Positions 16,985 to 25,014 of a stretch of 64,000 bases of DNA are shown here, one piece after another (positions within the stretch are counted from its first letter, which is position 1; every line of letters begins with the position of its first letter). The notes beneath the pieces are model-generated. The model was given only the letters and a program-made list of their open reading frames with translations. It had not been told where the DNA came from and did not search any database. Location: NCBI GenBank assembly GCA_017557405.1, contig JAFYYV010000040.1:39290-103289 (forward strand), written 5' to 3'. A program made the translations under genes and the position numbers. The stretch comes from Prevotella sp. (GTDB lineage: Bacteria > Bacteroidota > Bacteroidia > Bacteroidales > Bacteroidaceae).

Positions 16985-16992
16985 TATATTTG
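16985..16992 (+). promoter_or_regulatory. -7 box for the gene at 17015
   Basis: TATATTTG; the transcript would begin around 16999, just ahead of the start codon. Confidence 0.65.
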
Positions 16993-17014
16993 CGGAAACT
17001 AAATGACGAACGCG

Positions 17015-17623
17015 ATGAAAACAAACCTCCACAAACCCTTCCTGTGGCTCTTGGCAGCCCTTCTGCTCCTTCCTGCCACGGCTGGTGCACAAAACCTGAA
17101 GCGCCCTGCCGCTCCAACACCCCTCGATGTCTGCGAACGAACCATCAAAGACCTTCTTTACTATCCATTCGCATGCATCAATTCCGAACTCAACACGCTC
17201 GAGGAAGCCCAACGGCAAGTCACCTCTACCTTCGGTACCTCTGAGATGGTGAACGGCGGTCCTGGCATTCATTATGGCGACAATTTTCAATTCACCTACC
17301 GCAAAGAACCCATCGGAGTGGCCTATTTCGACCATTTCGACAACCGCATGTGGTACGCCTTCTATTTCGACAGCAAGGCCGCAGCCGACCGCTTCTACTC
17401 GCTCCTTGCCGCCGACATCAAGAAAGCGGGAATTCCCCTCGTGGCCGACAATATCTATGGCGGCTTGTCCAACCGCAAGCAGCCTGTCTCCATCTTCAAA
17501 TGGGTGTATGTACATACTGCCGACAAGGTGAAGGAAGCCAATAGTTCCAACATCAACCTCCCCGAAACCGTCGGCAAATACTACGTGGAACTCGGTGTCT
17601 ATAAACGGCGCATTCGCAAGTAA
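17015..17623 (+). CDS. Secreted protein of unknown function
   Basis: A 202-residue protein starting at ATG 17015 (ATG 17003 is too close to the expected transcript start). The signal peptide FLWLLAALLLLPATAGAQ is clear. The mature part begins with a helical region containing two Cys (DVCERTIKDLLYYPFACINS) that may form a disulfide, followed by mixed alpha/beta with IGVAYFDHFDNRMWYAFYFDSK. I do not recognise the family. It is monocistronic, right after tmRNA. The next gene-free kilobase holds a 22-bp array and an AT-rich island. Confidence 0.6.
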   Translation: MKTNLHKPFLWLLAALLLLPATAGAQNLKRPAAPTPLDVCERTIKDLLYYPFACINSELNTLEEAQRQVTSTFGTSEMVNGGPGIHYGDNFQFTYRKEPIGVAYFDHFDNRMWYAFYFDSKAAADRFYSLLAADIKKAGIPLVADNIYGGLSNRKQPVSIFKWVYVHTADKVKEANSSNINLPETVGKYYVELGVYKRRIRK

Positions 17624-17761
17624 AAACGCAGGAATATATGGAAAAATGAACGAAAAAACCTGACAAATTTTTGTCGACTTTTCCGTTCAATCTAGAAAAG
17701 AAAATGGAGTGAAATAACGACTTTTTCGCTCCATTTTCCTCATTTTTCACATCCGAATTTG

Positions 17762-17893
17762 TCACATGTGGCATCTGAGGCGTTCAGATGTGGCAAATGA
17801 CCAGCTCACTTGTGGCATCTGACGCCCTCAAAGCATAGCTATGACAACCTCATTCTATACATTTGACCACCTCATTGCATAGCTTTGACAAGG
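17762..17893 (+). repeat. Array of six 22-bp repeat units (locus 2)
   Basis: Six consecutive units of exactly 22 bp begin at 17762, 17784, 17806, 17828, 17850 and 17872, each starting TCA. The last (TCATTGCATAGCTTTGAC) is identical over 18 bases to a unit of locus 1. Earlier units are more diverged. Confidence 0.85.
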
Positions 17894-18766
17894 CTATAAA
17901 ATGTAAAGAAAACGGAAGTCATTGGCTATCAACACTTTGCACAAATGCTCAAAACTCGCGTATTTGCCCACGAGGAACTTTTTTTTCAAAACGTTGGCCT
18001 TCTCGTGGCACCAAAATTTATAATTTTCTTTACAGTAGAAGCTTTTGAGCTTTGGAGGTGATATTTACCAACATCTCCGTCTCATTATGGACACAATATA
18101 ATCTCACAATTGTTCCAATTAATAGTGATAAATGGCATTTATTACCCCCATTTTCTGCAACTAGACTGCCGTTTGAGCACAAAGTACCTCCAAAAGTGAG
18201 CAGGATGTTGATTTTTTGAATCGCATAAATGTGTGCAAAGTGTAGAGAAAAACATCGAAACAAGCGTTTTTTGCATGTTTTTTGAGGCCTTTTAGAGGAA
18301 AAAACAGCATGTTTTTGTCCTTTTTACAGGTTTTGAATCGTAGATTCCGAAGCCTTGTGAGTTTATATCTTATTGATAGTCAGCCTTTTAGGTAATTATT
18401 AACGACTATAAATTCCAATATTCCAATTATTCCAATTAAATTCCGGAGGTATCCATTTTTTATTAATATATATATAACTACTTATATATCAATTAGTTAT
18501 ATAGTATATAGAAGGGGAATTTTGTCTTTCAACACCTTAATTGGAAACTGGAATAACTGGAATTGGAATGACTCGGTTGTAATTACTCACTTGCTGTTCC
18601 GTATCGAACTCCCTTTAGTTTGGCTCTGCTTTCACTTAATCTTTCTCTACGAGGCCTTTCAATGCCCTGTAAAGTTCGCCCATTACTCAGGGGTATAGGA
18701 GTCAGGCTGGATTGAATGCTTTTACTCTGTCGCCAACTCAATGGAATGAGCGTGTCAAATTTTTCT
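17894..18766. other. Gene-free stretch with AT-rich island
   Basis: No convincing gene. 18410-18443 is a tandem TTCCAAT-type arm, 18450-18530 is very AT-rich, and 18539-18570 is the inverted arm (AATTGGAAACTGGAATAACT onward). CTTATTGATAGTCA at 18369 echoes CTTATTGATAATCA of the island at 611-940. A 77-codon minus-strand frame at 18030-18263 shows no family features. The rest is non-repetitive DNA without visible structure. Confidence 0.5.
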
Positions 18767-18800
18767 TAAACGTCGAAACACGTGGGGGTAAACGTCGAAA
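18767..18800 (+). promoter_or_regulatory. 12-bp direct repeat, 22-bp period: candidate LytTR operator
   Basis: TAAACGTCGAAA occurs perfectly at 18767-18778 and 18789-18800. The second copy ends four bases before a TTTG -33 element (18805-18808). LytTR regulators characteristically bind two direct repeats about 21-22 bp apart, and a LytTR system is encoded 0.5 kb downstream. Confidence 0.55.
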
Positions 18801-18828
18801 GTGATTTGGAAGCTGTCGCGATACTTCA

Positions 18829-18836
18829 TACCTTTG
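18829..18836 (+). promoter_or_regulatory. Promoter for the gene at 18963
   Basis: TACCTTTG with TTTG 20 nt upstream. The leader is long, about 120 nt. Confidence 0.75.
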
Positions 18837-18962
18837 CAATGTCAACCGATGGAACAGCGAGGGCAGAGTTGAATTCGTTCAAGCTATGCCGAGACGCGAC
18901 AGAGGAAGACGAAGTCAAAAGACAGAAAACAGAATTATTAACAATTTAAAAAATAAAAAGGT

Positions 18963-19328
18963 ATGAAAAAGATTATGATCGCCCTCGTGGCAATGTTTGT
19001 AATGACAATGAGTGCTAATGCACAGAGTGTAAACAACGAAAGCAAACTGTCGTTCGACCGCTTGAGCAGCTATTTGGAACTGCGGATAGACCAGGTGGAG
19101 CCAGTGAAGACGGCAATGGCTCAGTTCACGGCTTCGATGGAGGCTTGCTTCCAGCTGAAGGACGGCACAAAGGCTGGTGAGGCTTGGGAGAAGGTTCAGA
19201 ACCAGCACAAGAAGACGATGAAGAAGCTCCTGAGTGAGAAGCAGTATGAGAAGTATGTACAGACGCTCGAGTTGACGGCCAAGAACACTGCCGAACGGTT
19301 GATGGACGAGGCTACGGCTGCCCAATAA
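18963..19328 (+). CDS. Small secreted helical protein
   Basis: A 121-residue protein with signal peptide MKKIMIALVAMFVMTMSANAQ, nearly the same as that of the gene at 10979. The mature 100 residues are predicted to be nearly all helix (RLSSYLELRIDQVEPVKTAM, KKTMKKLLSEKQYEKYVQTL), rich in Lys, Glu and Met, a pattern reminiscent of small periplasmic stress proteins of the Spy/CpxP or LTXXQ type, but without their motif. Candidate target of the neighbouring LytTR regulator because of the direct repeats in its promoter. Function unknown. Confidence 0.65.
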   Translation: MKKIMIALVAMFVMTMSANAQSVNNESKLSFDRLSSYLELRIDQVEPVKTAMAQFTASMEACFQLKDGTKAGEAWEKVQNQHKKTMKKLLSEKQYEKYVQTLELTAKNTAERLMDEATAAQ

Positions 19329-19361
19329 CCTATTCAAGATCCACATACTACGAAATTTCAT

Positions 19362-19396
19362 CTCTCCTGCATAGAGATTATGCGGGAGAGTTTTTG
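19362..19396 (+). terminator. Rho-independent terminator
   Basis: CTCTCCTGCAT pairs with ATGCGGGAGAG, followed by TTTTT. Confidence 0.85.
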
Positions 19397-19415
19397 TCGT
19401 TTCAGATTTTTATTT

Positions 19416-19423
19416 TATCTTTG
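19416..19423 (+). promoter_or_regulatory. -7 box for the LytS/LytTR operon
   Basis: TATCTTTG ends only five bases before the ATG at 19429, so the mRNA is predicted to be leaderless or nearly so. Confidence 0.65.
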
Positions 19424-19428
19424 TAACC

Positions 19429-20433
19429 ATGAAGAAGATACAAGGAAAAGACATCAGGTTGTTGGCAGCACAGTTGTTGCTGCTGTCGCTCATTACGCTC
19501 TCGCCGGGACTCATCAGCTATATCAACAGTAAAGACGGCGAGTTGGCCATTCGAACCATCTGGCTGTCGCTCAACTGGCTGGGGCCTATGGTGGTAGTCT
19601 ATCTTCTGAATTTCTATTTCTCCATTCCCCAGTTGTGGTATCGTCGCCGTTTCTGGCAGTTTTGCGTGGTGAATGTTGTATTGATTTTTTTGTGCAACCT
19701 GCACCTTATTAGCAACGACGTCAGCAACCTGCCCAAAGATTTTCAAGCGGGCTTTTCTTCGTTTATGATGATTTCATTCCTGCTTTGTCTGATGGCTATC
19801 GCAATAGCCTTGGGCATCCGTTACATGATGCGCCAGCAGGAACGCAAGCAGAAAGAGGTGGAGGCGGAACTCGCTTGGCTGAAGAGCCAAATCAACCCGC
19901 ATTTCCTTTTCAACACGCTCAACAACATCAGCAGTCTGGCGCAGATTGATGGCGACGAGACGCAGGAGGCCATCATGCAACTGAGCGACCTGCTGCGCTA
20001 TGCGATGTATGAGACCAACAAACCGAAGGTGCACCTTGATGGTGAAGTGGAATTTATGCGCAATTATATCGAACTGATGAAACTGCGTTGCAATGAGATG
20101 ACGACGATCAATTCACAATTCATAATTCACAATTCACAATTGGAAGTGGCTCCTTTGCTTTTCATCTCACTCATCGAGAATGCTTTTAAGCATGGCATGA
20201 ACAGCAACGCCCCTGCCACCATCGACATCCGTCTGGAACAGCAAGACAACACTCTCATTTTCAACTGCGACAACACGAATAATCCCAAGCCCACCAAAGA
20301 CCGCAGCGGTTCAGGCATCGGACTTGAAAACACCCGCCGTCGATTGGACTTGCTCTATCCTGGTCGCTATACATGGGAACAGACGATTACCCCTGAGAAT
20401 GTCTATCATGTTAAAATATCCGTTCGCCTATGA
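19429..20433 (+). CDS. LytS-family sensor histidine kinase
   Basis: A 334-residue kinase. Four hydrophobic segments fill residues 10-135; a short coiled coil leads to the His_kinase domain with phospho-acceptor His in SQINPHFLFNTLNN (about 158-171). The ATPase part has ENAFKHG (N box) and SGSGIGLENTRRRL (G box). Residues about 227-238 (INSQFIIHNSQL) are a translated AATTCACAATT microrepeat inserted between conserved helices. It overlaps the regulator gene by four bases. The signal is unknown; in Bacteroidota this type often responds to envelope conditions. Confidence 0.92.
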   Translation: MKKIQGKDIRLLAAQLLLLSLITLSPGLISYINSKDGELAIRTIWLSLNWLGPMVVVYLLNFYFSIPQLWYRRRFWQFCVVNVVLIFLCNLHLISNDVSNLPKDFQAGFSSFMMISFLLCLMAIAIALGIRYMMRQQERKQKEVEAELAWLKSQINPHFLFNTLNNISSLAQIDGDETQEAIMQLSDLLRYAMYETNKPKVHLDGEVEFMRNYIELMKLRCNEMTTINSQFIIHNSQLEVAPLLFISLIENAFKHGMNSNAPATIDIRLEQQDNTLIFNCDNTNNPKPTKDRSGSGIGLENTRRRLDLLYPGRYTWEQTITPENVYHVKISVRL

Positions 20434-21149
20434 GACCACTCACTTGTATGATTGTCGATGACGAGCCGTTGGCTGTACTCCTGCTGGAATCGTACGTGGA
20501 GAAGACACCCGACCTGCAGCTGTTGGCCTCGTTTACAGACTCCATTACAGCCATCAATGCCGTGAAAGAGCAAAAGCCCGACCTGCTGTTTCTTGACATT
20601 CAGATGCCGAATATCGATGGTATGGAGTTGGCGCATAGTCTGCCTGAAGAGACGCGTGTTGTTTTTACCACCGCCTTCAAGGAATATGCTTTCGAGAGCT
20701 ACGAAGTGAATGCCCTCGACTTCCTGTTGAAGCCCATCCGATATAATAAATTCCTTGCTGCTGTTGAAAAAGCCCGAAAATTGCATCAGCAACCATCTGT
20801 CGCTCAGTCTCAACAGCCTAACACGGTTTTCATACGCGTAGATGGCGAATGGCGCAATATAGTTATAGATCAAATCGTCTACGTCAGCGGTATGAAAGAT
20901 TATGTGTTGTTCTATCTTGATGGCGAGAAGAAGCCATTGATTTCACATCTGACCATGAAAGCTGTCGAGGAGATGTTGCCATCTGACAAATTCATGCGCA
21001 TTCACCGCTCGTATATCATAGCAGTTGACAAGATTCAGAAAGTGGACCGCAACGACTGTGTCTATATTGGAGAGGAAATCATCCATGTCCCTGACGGCTA
21101 CCAACAGACTTTCAGGAATTTTCTTGAAACACGCTCGTTCAACAAATAA
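20430..21149 (+). CDS. LytTR response regulator
   Basis: A 239-residue two-domain protein. The receiver has the acidic pocket VDDEP, phospho-acceptor Asp in LLFLDIQMP near residue 53, Thr in VFTTAF and Lys in LLKPI. The C-terminal LytTR DNA-binding domain covers about 130-235 (VDGEWRNIVIDQIVYVSG, FMRIHRSYIIAVDKIQKV). Phosphorylated by the overlapping kinase gene (family knowledge plus context). A likely target is the direct repeat upstream of 18963. Confidence 0.92.
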   Translation: MRPLTCMIVDDEPLAVLLLESYVEKTPDLQLLASFTDSITAINAVKEQKPDLLFLDIQMPNIDGMELAHSLPEETRVVFTTAFKEYAFESYEVNALDFLLKPIRYNKFLAAVEKARKLHQQPSVAQSQQPNTVFIRVDGEWRNIVIDQIVYVSGMKDYVLFYLDGEKKPLISHLTMKAVEEMLPSDKFMRIHRSYIIAVDKIQKVDRNDCVYIGEEIIHVPDGYQQTFRNFLETRSFNK

Positions 21150-21156
21150 TAAGTGT

Positions 21157-21393
21157 ATGGAAATCAAGGCAATAAAAATGTTTCTTATGACATCAGCTTT
21201 TCTGTTGGTGAGGACGAATTGTACAAGTCAACCGGCAGTTCGGGGGGAATGGTATGGCCTGAGGGACAAGAGTCTTGTGACGGTGACGTTCTATGAAAAC
21301 CAGACTGTCGATGTGAAAAGCGAGGCATTCTCCAGTCTGTCTTTCAGTTGCAAATACAAGTTGGACGAAAATGCCAAGCTCGCCTACCCGTAA
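21157..21393 (+). CDS. Small lipoprotein with repeat-derived C-terminus
   Basis: 78 residues from ATG 21157, seven bases after the regulator gene. MFLMTSAFLLVRTNC is a lipoprotein signal with Cys near 22. The mature part (VRGEWYGLRDKSLVTVTFYE) resembles the first half of a lipocalin-like domain. The last residues KLAYP and the stop read into the CGCCTACCCGTA dispersed repeat, which suggests that the gene was once longer and lost its 3' end there. Function unknown. Confidence 0.55.
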   Translation: MEIKAIKMFLMTSAFLLVRTNCTSQPAVRGEWYGLRDKSLVTVTFYENQTVDVKSEAFSSLSFSCKYKLDENAKLAYP

Positions 21394-21428
21394 CCTTCCC
21401 CGTAGAGAGGGGAGAGAAAAAGAAAAAA

Positions 21429-21452
21429 GGCCACCATTCGGTGGTCTTTTTG
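21429..21452. terminator. Bidirectional terminator
   Basis: GGCCACC pairs with GGTGGTC, with A-run before and T-run after, so it can serve both the LytTR operon and the convergent agmatine deiminase gene. Confidence 0.85.
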
Positions 21453-21481
21453 TTATATCATTTTGAATGTTTCTTTTCTCT

Positions 21482-22552
21482 TCACTTCGCTGTTCCCCTG
21501 GGGAAATGCATGGTGAGGCAATGGATGGAGCCGTGCTGGCGGATGATGGTGCGGGCATCGATGGGGATGATCTTGTAGTTGGGGAAGGCGGCGGAGATGA
21601 CGCGGAGTGCCTCGTCGTCTTTCGCAGGTTGGTTGTAGGTGGGGACGATGACTCCACGGTTGGCCACGAGGAAGTTGGCGTAGGTGGCGGGCAGGCGGTG
21701 GCCGTCGGTCTCGTAGATGGCATCGGGTAGGGGGAGACGGTGCAGACGGTAGGGATAGCCGTCGGCCCTCCGGAGGGTCTTCATCTGTTGCTCGAGGGCT
21801 TGGAAGTCGGCAAAATGCTCGTCGTTGGGGTCGTCGCAATAGGTGTAGAGCATGGCGCCGTGGGGTGCCATACGGACGATGGTGTCGATGTGGCCGTCGG
21901 TGTCGTCGCCGATAAGGTGGCCGTGGTCGATCCAGATGACGCGGTTGGCATGCAGGCGCCTCTTCAGTTCGTCTTCGATTTCCTGTTGCGTGCGTGGTTG
22001 GTTGCGAAGCATCTGACATTGGGTGGTGGTCATGATGGTGCCGCGCCCGTCGCTCTCGATGGCTCCTCCTTCGAGCTCGAAGTCGGAATGGTCTTCAAGT
22101 TGGTTGGTGAGGTGCCCTTCTTCGTAGAGGTGGAAGGCGATGTTGTTGTCGTTTTCAGCAGGGAATTTGCCGCCCCAGCCGTTGAATCGGAACTTCAGGG
22201 AGATGGCCTGTGCCCCTGCCTCCGAGCACTTGCGGTAGCTGTGGGTGAAGGGCAGGAGGGTGAGCGTTCCATGGTCGCGCGCCCAGGTGTCGTCGATGGG
22301 GCATTGGCAGAAGGAGACCCTTCGGAAGGCTTTCTTCGACAAGGCTCGCATGAGTTGCTGCTTGACGATGTCGGGGTCTTGGGTGGCTACGACGAGTCGT
22401 TCGCGCGAGGTGATGACCTTGGCCAATTGGATGTAGGTGTTGGTGATTTCCTCGAGATAGGGTTTCCAGTCGGTTCCTTCGTGCGGCCAAGTGAGTTGGA
22501 TGGCGCTCTGCGGATACCATTCAGCAGGCAGGATATAGTTGGTTTCGTCCAT
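21482..22552 (-). CDS. aguA: Agmatine deiminase family protein (Porphyromonas-type PAD fold)
   Basis: A 356-residue protein from ATG 22552; the frame is open further upstream but would include its own promoter. Guanidino-group modifying fold: AIQLTWPHEGTDW at the N-terminus, WARDHGTLT, LEGGAIESDGRGT, WIDHGHLIGDDTDGHIDTI (general acid/base His and substrate-binding Asp), and nucleophile Cys in HGSIHCLTMHFPRG close to the C-terminus. It likely converts agmatine to N-carbamoylputrescine plus ammonia. The usual partner aguB is not adjacent, so a relaxed role for the family remains possible. Unusually G+C-rich compared with the AT-rich intergenic DNA around it. Confidence 0.85.
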   Translation of the reverse strand: MDETNYILPAEWYPQSAIQLTWPHEGTDWKPYLEEITNTYIQLAKVITSRERLVVATQDPDIVKQQLMRALSKKAFRRVSFCQCPIDDTWARDHGTLTLLPFTHSYRKCSEAGAQAISLKFRFNGWGGKFPAENDNNIAFHLYEEGHLTNQLEDHSDFELEGGAIESDGRGTIMTTTQCQMLRNQPRTQQEIEDELKRRLHANRVIWIDHGHLIGDDTDGHIDTIVRMAPHGAMLYTYCDDPNDEHFADFQALEQQMKTLRRADGYPYRLHRLPLPDAIYETDGHRLPATYANFLVANRGVIVPTYNQPAKDDEALRVISAAFPNYKIIPIDARTIIRQHGSIHCLTMHFPRGTAK

Positions 22553-22570
22553 GATGTATAGATTTGATGG

Positions 22571-22578
22571 CAAAGATA
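22571..22578 (-). promoter_or_regulatory. -7 box for aguA
   Basis: TATCTTTG on the minus strand, 18 nt upstream of the ATG. Confidence 0.7.
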
Positions 22579-22621
22579 CGAATTTTTTGGGAGTTGGATG
22601 TAAGAAGTCGATAGTTTTTTT

Positions 22622-22629
22622 TATCTTTG
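22622..22629 (+). promoter_or_regulatory. -7 box for the fetA-like gene
   Basis: TATCTTTG, only five bases before ATG 22635; a leaderless transcript is predicted. Confidence 0.65.
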
Positions 22630-22634
22630 CAGTC

Positions 22635-23168
22635 ATGAAAGTCGAATTGAAAGACGGAAGCGTTTCGGCGGGTGGTCGACGGCTCTTCGAGGGGTTGTCG
22701 TTCGTGGCTCGAGGCGGCGAAGTGGTATGCCTGGTGGGCGGCAGAGGCTCGGGCAAGACCGTGCTTCTTCGTGCGCTGATGGGCATGTGGCCGCTCGACG
22801 AGGGTGTGGCGAGCGTGGATGGCGCGGTGGTCACTCCCCGCTCGGCTCCGTATCTGCGCAAAGAGATGTGCTACGTGCCCCAGGACTGGCCTAGAGACGC
22901 CTATGCCAATGTGGCTGAGATGGTGGAGGAGGCTGTGGAGAGCGAGCGCAGCGTGGCCCTTCTCGACGAGCCTCTCACGGGGCAGGACGAGGGGACTAGG
23001 CAGACGGTTCTTCAGGCCGTTCGCCAGTTGACAAGCCAAGGGGCCGCCGTAGTGCTGACGTGTAGCGACGACGACCGTCTTATCAGTCATGTGCAGGGGC
23101 TTAGTGAGAGCCAACTGCGTTTTAATTTTGTGGAATTATGGAAATATCAATCGTCCGTTTCTGTTTAG
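22635..23168 (+). CDS. Reduced ABC ATPase (FetA-like), signature motif missing
   Basis: A 177-residue protein, some 40 residues shorter than usual ABC ATPases. Walker A is GGRGSGKT (about 35-42) and Walker B with catalytic Glu is VALLDEP (about 117-123). A Q-loop-like YVPQDWP is present. The helical subdomain with the LSGGQ signature is absent: Walker B follows soon after the Q-loop. No switch His is evident (TCSDDDR in its place). It overlaps the permease gene by 31 bases, so the pair is coupled. Either the ATPase is degenerate or it works in an unusual way. Confidence 0.7.
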   Translation: MKVELKDGSVSAGGRRLFEGLSFVARGGEVVCLVGGRGSGKTVLLRALMGMWPLDEGVASVDGAVVTPRSAPYLRKEMCYVPQDWPRDAYANVAEMVEEAVESERSVALLDEPLTGQDEGTRQTVLQAVRQLTSQGAAVVLTCSDDDRLISHVQGLSESQLRFNFVELWKYQSSVSV

Positions 23169-23971
23169 GGCTGCTCTTGGTGGCGGTGCCCCTATATGTG
23201 CTCCACGTGTTTGAGACGGGTCTGCTGCCTCGTGCACTCCGCGCGTTGGCTCGGATGGTGGCGAGCCTCGTGGTGTTGGGCGTCGCCCTCTACTTCGTGT
23301 TCAAGCTGGACCATTGGGCTGTCAATCTGCTCTTTGTGCTGCTGATGGTGGCGCTGGGTGCGGTGTCGGCCACGAGCAAGGCGCGGCTCAGCGTGCGCAG
23401 GTTTTTCATCCCTGTGTCGGCAGGTTTGCTGGCGGGCGTGGTGAGCGTGGGTTGCTGGCTGCTGGTGCTCGTGTTGGGGCAGAAGAATCCGTTGGAGGCT
23501 CGTTTTCTGGTGCCTGTGGTGGGATTGCTGATGGGGGCGATGGTGAAGTCGAATGCCGACGCCCTGACGATTTATTACATGGGTTTGCGCCACCACAACC
23601 AGTTGTATTACCACCAGATGGGCAACGGCGCCAATCCTGGGCGTGCCCTCACGTGGTTTGTGCGTAGAGCCTTGCAACGCGTCGCCCTGCCTTCGTTGGA
23701 GCGCATGGCCACGTTGATGGTAGGTGCTTCGCCCGTTGTGACGTGGAGCATGCTGCTGAGTGGCATTCCCGTGATAGAGGCCATCGCTATGCAACTGCTG
23801 CTCTTGGTGGCAGGATTCTGTGCGGCTGTGGTGTCGTTGGTGGTCACGCTCTATGTGGCTCGCCGCTTCTCGTTCGACGAATATGGGCGTCTGCTGGATT
23901 TTACGAAAGCAGAAAAAGAAATAGATAGCCCCCTCCAACCTCCCCCCGTAGGGGAGGCCAATGGAAATTGA
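23138..23971 (+). CDS. fetB: FetB/UPF0014-family ABC permease
   Basis: A 277-residue membrane protein with about seven hydrophobic segments. Family marks are VGLLMGAMVKSNADAL (about 127-142, normally V-x-G-M-x-x-x-N) and MATLMVGASPVVTWSMLLSGIPVIEA (the conserved P-G-x-M-T-G-x-I-L-x-G-x region, here altered). FetAB was described in E. coli as an iron exporter; substrate here is inferred. The last residues DSPLQPPPVGEANGN are translated dispersed repeat (CCCTCCAACCTCCCC). Confidence 0.78.
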   Translation: MEISIVRFCLGLLLVAVPLYVLHVFETGLLPRALRALARMVASLVVLGVALYFVFKLDHWAVNLLFVLLMVALGAVSATSKARLSVRRFFIPVSAGLLAGVVSVGCWLLVLVLGQKNPLEARFLVPVVGLLMGAMVKSNADALTIYYMGLRHHNQLYYHQMGNGANPGRALTWFVRRALQRVALPSLERMATLMVGASPVVTWSMLLSGIPVIEAIAMQLLLLVAGFCAAVVSLVVTLYVARRFSFDEYGRLLDFTKAEKEIDSPLQPPPVGEANGN

Positions 23972-23992
23972 CAATGTTCAATGTTCAATTGA
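23927..23992 (+). repeat. Dispersed repeats at the end of fetB
   Basis: 23927-23960 is the AGCCCCCTCC...GGGGAGGCC type with a small hairpin; 23970-23992 is the ACAATGTTCAATGTTCAATT type. Together they supply the tail of fetB and the frame upstream of the nuclease. Confidence 0.7.
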
Positions 23993-24000
23993 GAATAAAT

Positions 24001-24882
24001 ATGACCAAGACTAGATTTTTGATGATGGCCCTTTCGGCATTGCTGGTACTGACAGCTTGCAGAGGGCGCTTGAGACCCATAGACGAGCGAGTGGGAGAGA
24101 ACATCGACTCGACGGAGGTGGGATTCTTCGATTCGGAAGCCCAGGAACAGGCGGCGGAGAGCGCCACACGCCCCAATGCCTCGTCGGGGAGGGTGACGAA
24201 GATGATGGAGATGCCGGCTCCGTTGAAGGACCGTCCCGAGAAGATTCTGAGGCGGTTGGGATTCACCGTGTCGTACAACAAGAACACGAAGACGCCCAAC
24301 TATGTGGCTTGGCATCTGGTGAAGAGCCATACCTACGGCAACAACCAACGCAACGAACAACTCTTTATGCTTGACGAGGAGGTGCCTTCGCCACGCGCTA
24401 CCGACAACGATTACTATGGCTCGCGCTACGACCGTGGCCACATGTGTCCGGCTGCCGACAACAAATGGAGCGCCGAGGCGCTGAAACAGTCGTTCCTTTT
24501 GACCAACATTTGTCCGCAAAACCACGGGTTGAACAAGGACAGCTGGAACGACCTGGAGATGCAATGCCGGCGATGGGCGCGTGAATATGGAGCCATCGAC
24601 GTGGTGTGTGGCCCCGTCTATAAGAACAAAAACAATCCGCGGACCATCGGAACAAACAAGGTGTGGGTGCCCGAAGCCTTCTTCAAGGTTGTGCTTTGTC
24701 GCAAAGGCAAGCCCAAGGCCATCGGTTTTGTTTACGAGAATCGTGGTGGCTATCAGCGCATGAGCGACGTGGCTTGTACGGTGGACGAGGTGGAGCAATT
24801 GACGGGTATCGACTTCTTCCCCATGCTTGCTGACGACGTGGAGAACCGCGTGGAAGCCGAGAGCCGCTTGGCCGACTGGTAA
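24001..24882 (+). CDS. Secreted DNA/RNA non-specific endonuclease
   Basis: A 293-residue protein from ATG 24001; an ATG at 23968 reads only translated repeat (MTMFNVQL). The signal MALSALLVLTAC ends in a lipobox Cys. The beta-beta-alpha metal nuclease domain spans about 75-285: YDRGHMCPAADNKWS with catalytic His, and FLLTNICPQNHGLNKDSWNDLE with the Mg-binding Asn. Probably surface-exposed or periplasmic, degrading nucleic acid for nutrition or defence (inference). Confidence 0.9.
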   Translation: MTKTRFLMMALSALLVLTACRGRLRPIDERVGENIDSTEVGFFDSEAQEQAAESATRPNASSGRVTKMMEMPAPLKDRPEKILRRLGFTVSYNKNTKTPNYVAWHLVKSHTYGNNQRNEQLFMLDEEVPSPRATDNDYYGSRYDRGHMCPAADNKWSAEALKQSFLLTNICPQNHGLNKDSWNDLEMQCRRWAREYGAIDVVCGPVYKNKNNPRTIGTNKVWVPEAFFKVVLCRKGKPKAIGFVYENRGGYQRMSDVACTVDEVEQLTGIDFFPMLADDVENRVEAESRLADW

Positions 24883-24977
24883 GGTTGGCCGATTCACGAG
24901 GTTGGTGGACGGAGGTGGAGTTGGTTAAAAAAATGTAATTCCACCTCGCGTAGCTTTCTTTTTTCAAAAGAAAAGCG

Positions 24978-24985
24978 TATCTTTG
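24978..24985 (+). promoter_or_regulatory. -7 box for the Nif3/zinc-ribbon operon
   Basis: TATCTTTG, 29 nt upstream of the GTG start at 25015. Confidence 0.7.
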
Positions 24986-25014
24986 CAGTTCAAAACATAT
25001 TCGACAAGAAAAGC

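Noticed and set aside
18030-18263. 77-codon minus-strand frame as a small gene
   Set aside because: No promoter box, no family pattern, in a repeat-rich gene-free stretch.
21740-22561. 273-codon plus-strand frame
   Set aside because: Antisense to the agmatine deiminase gene; caused by its high G+C third positions.
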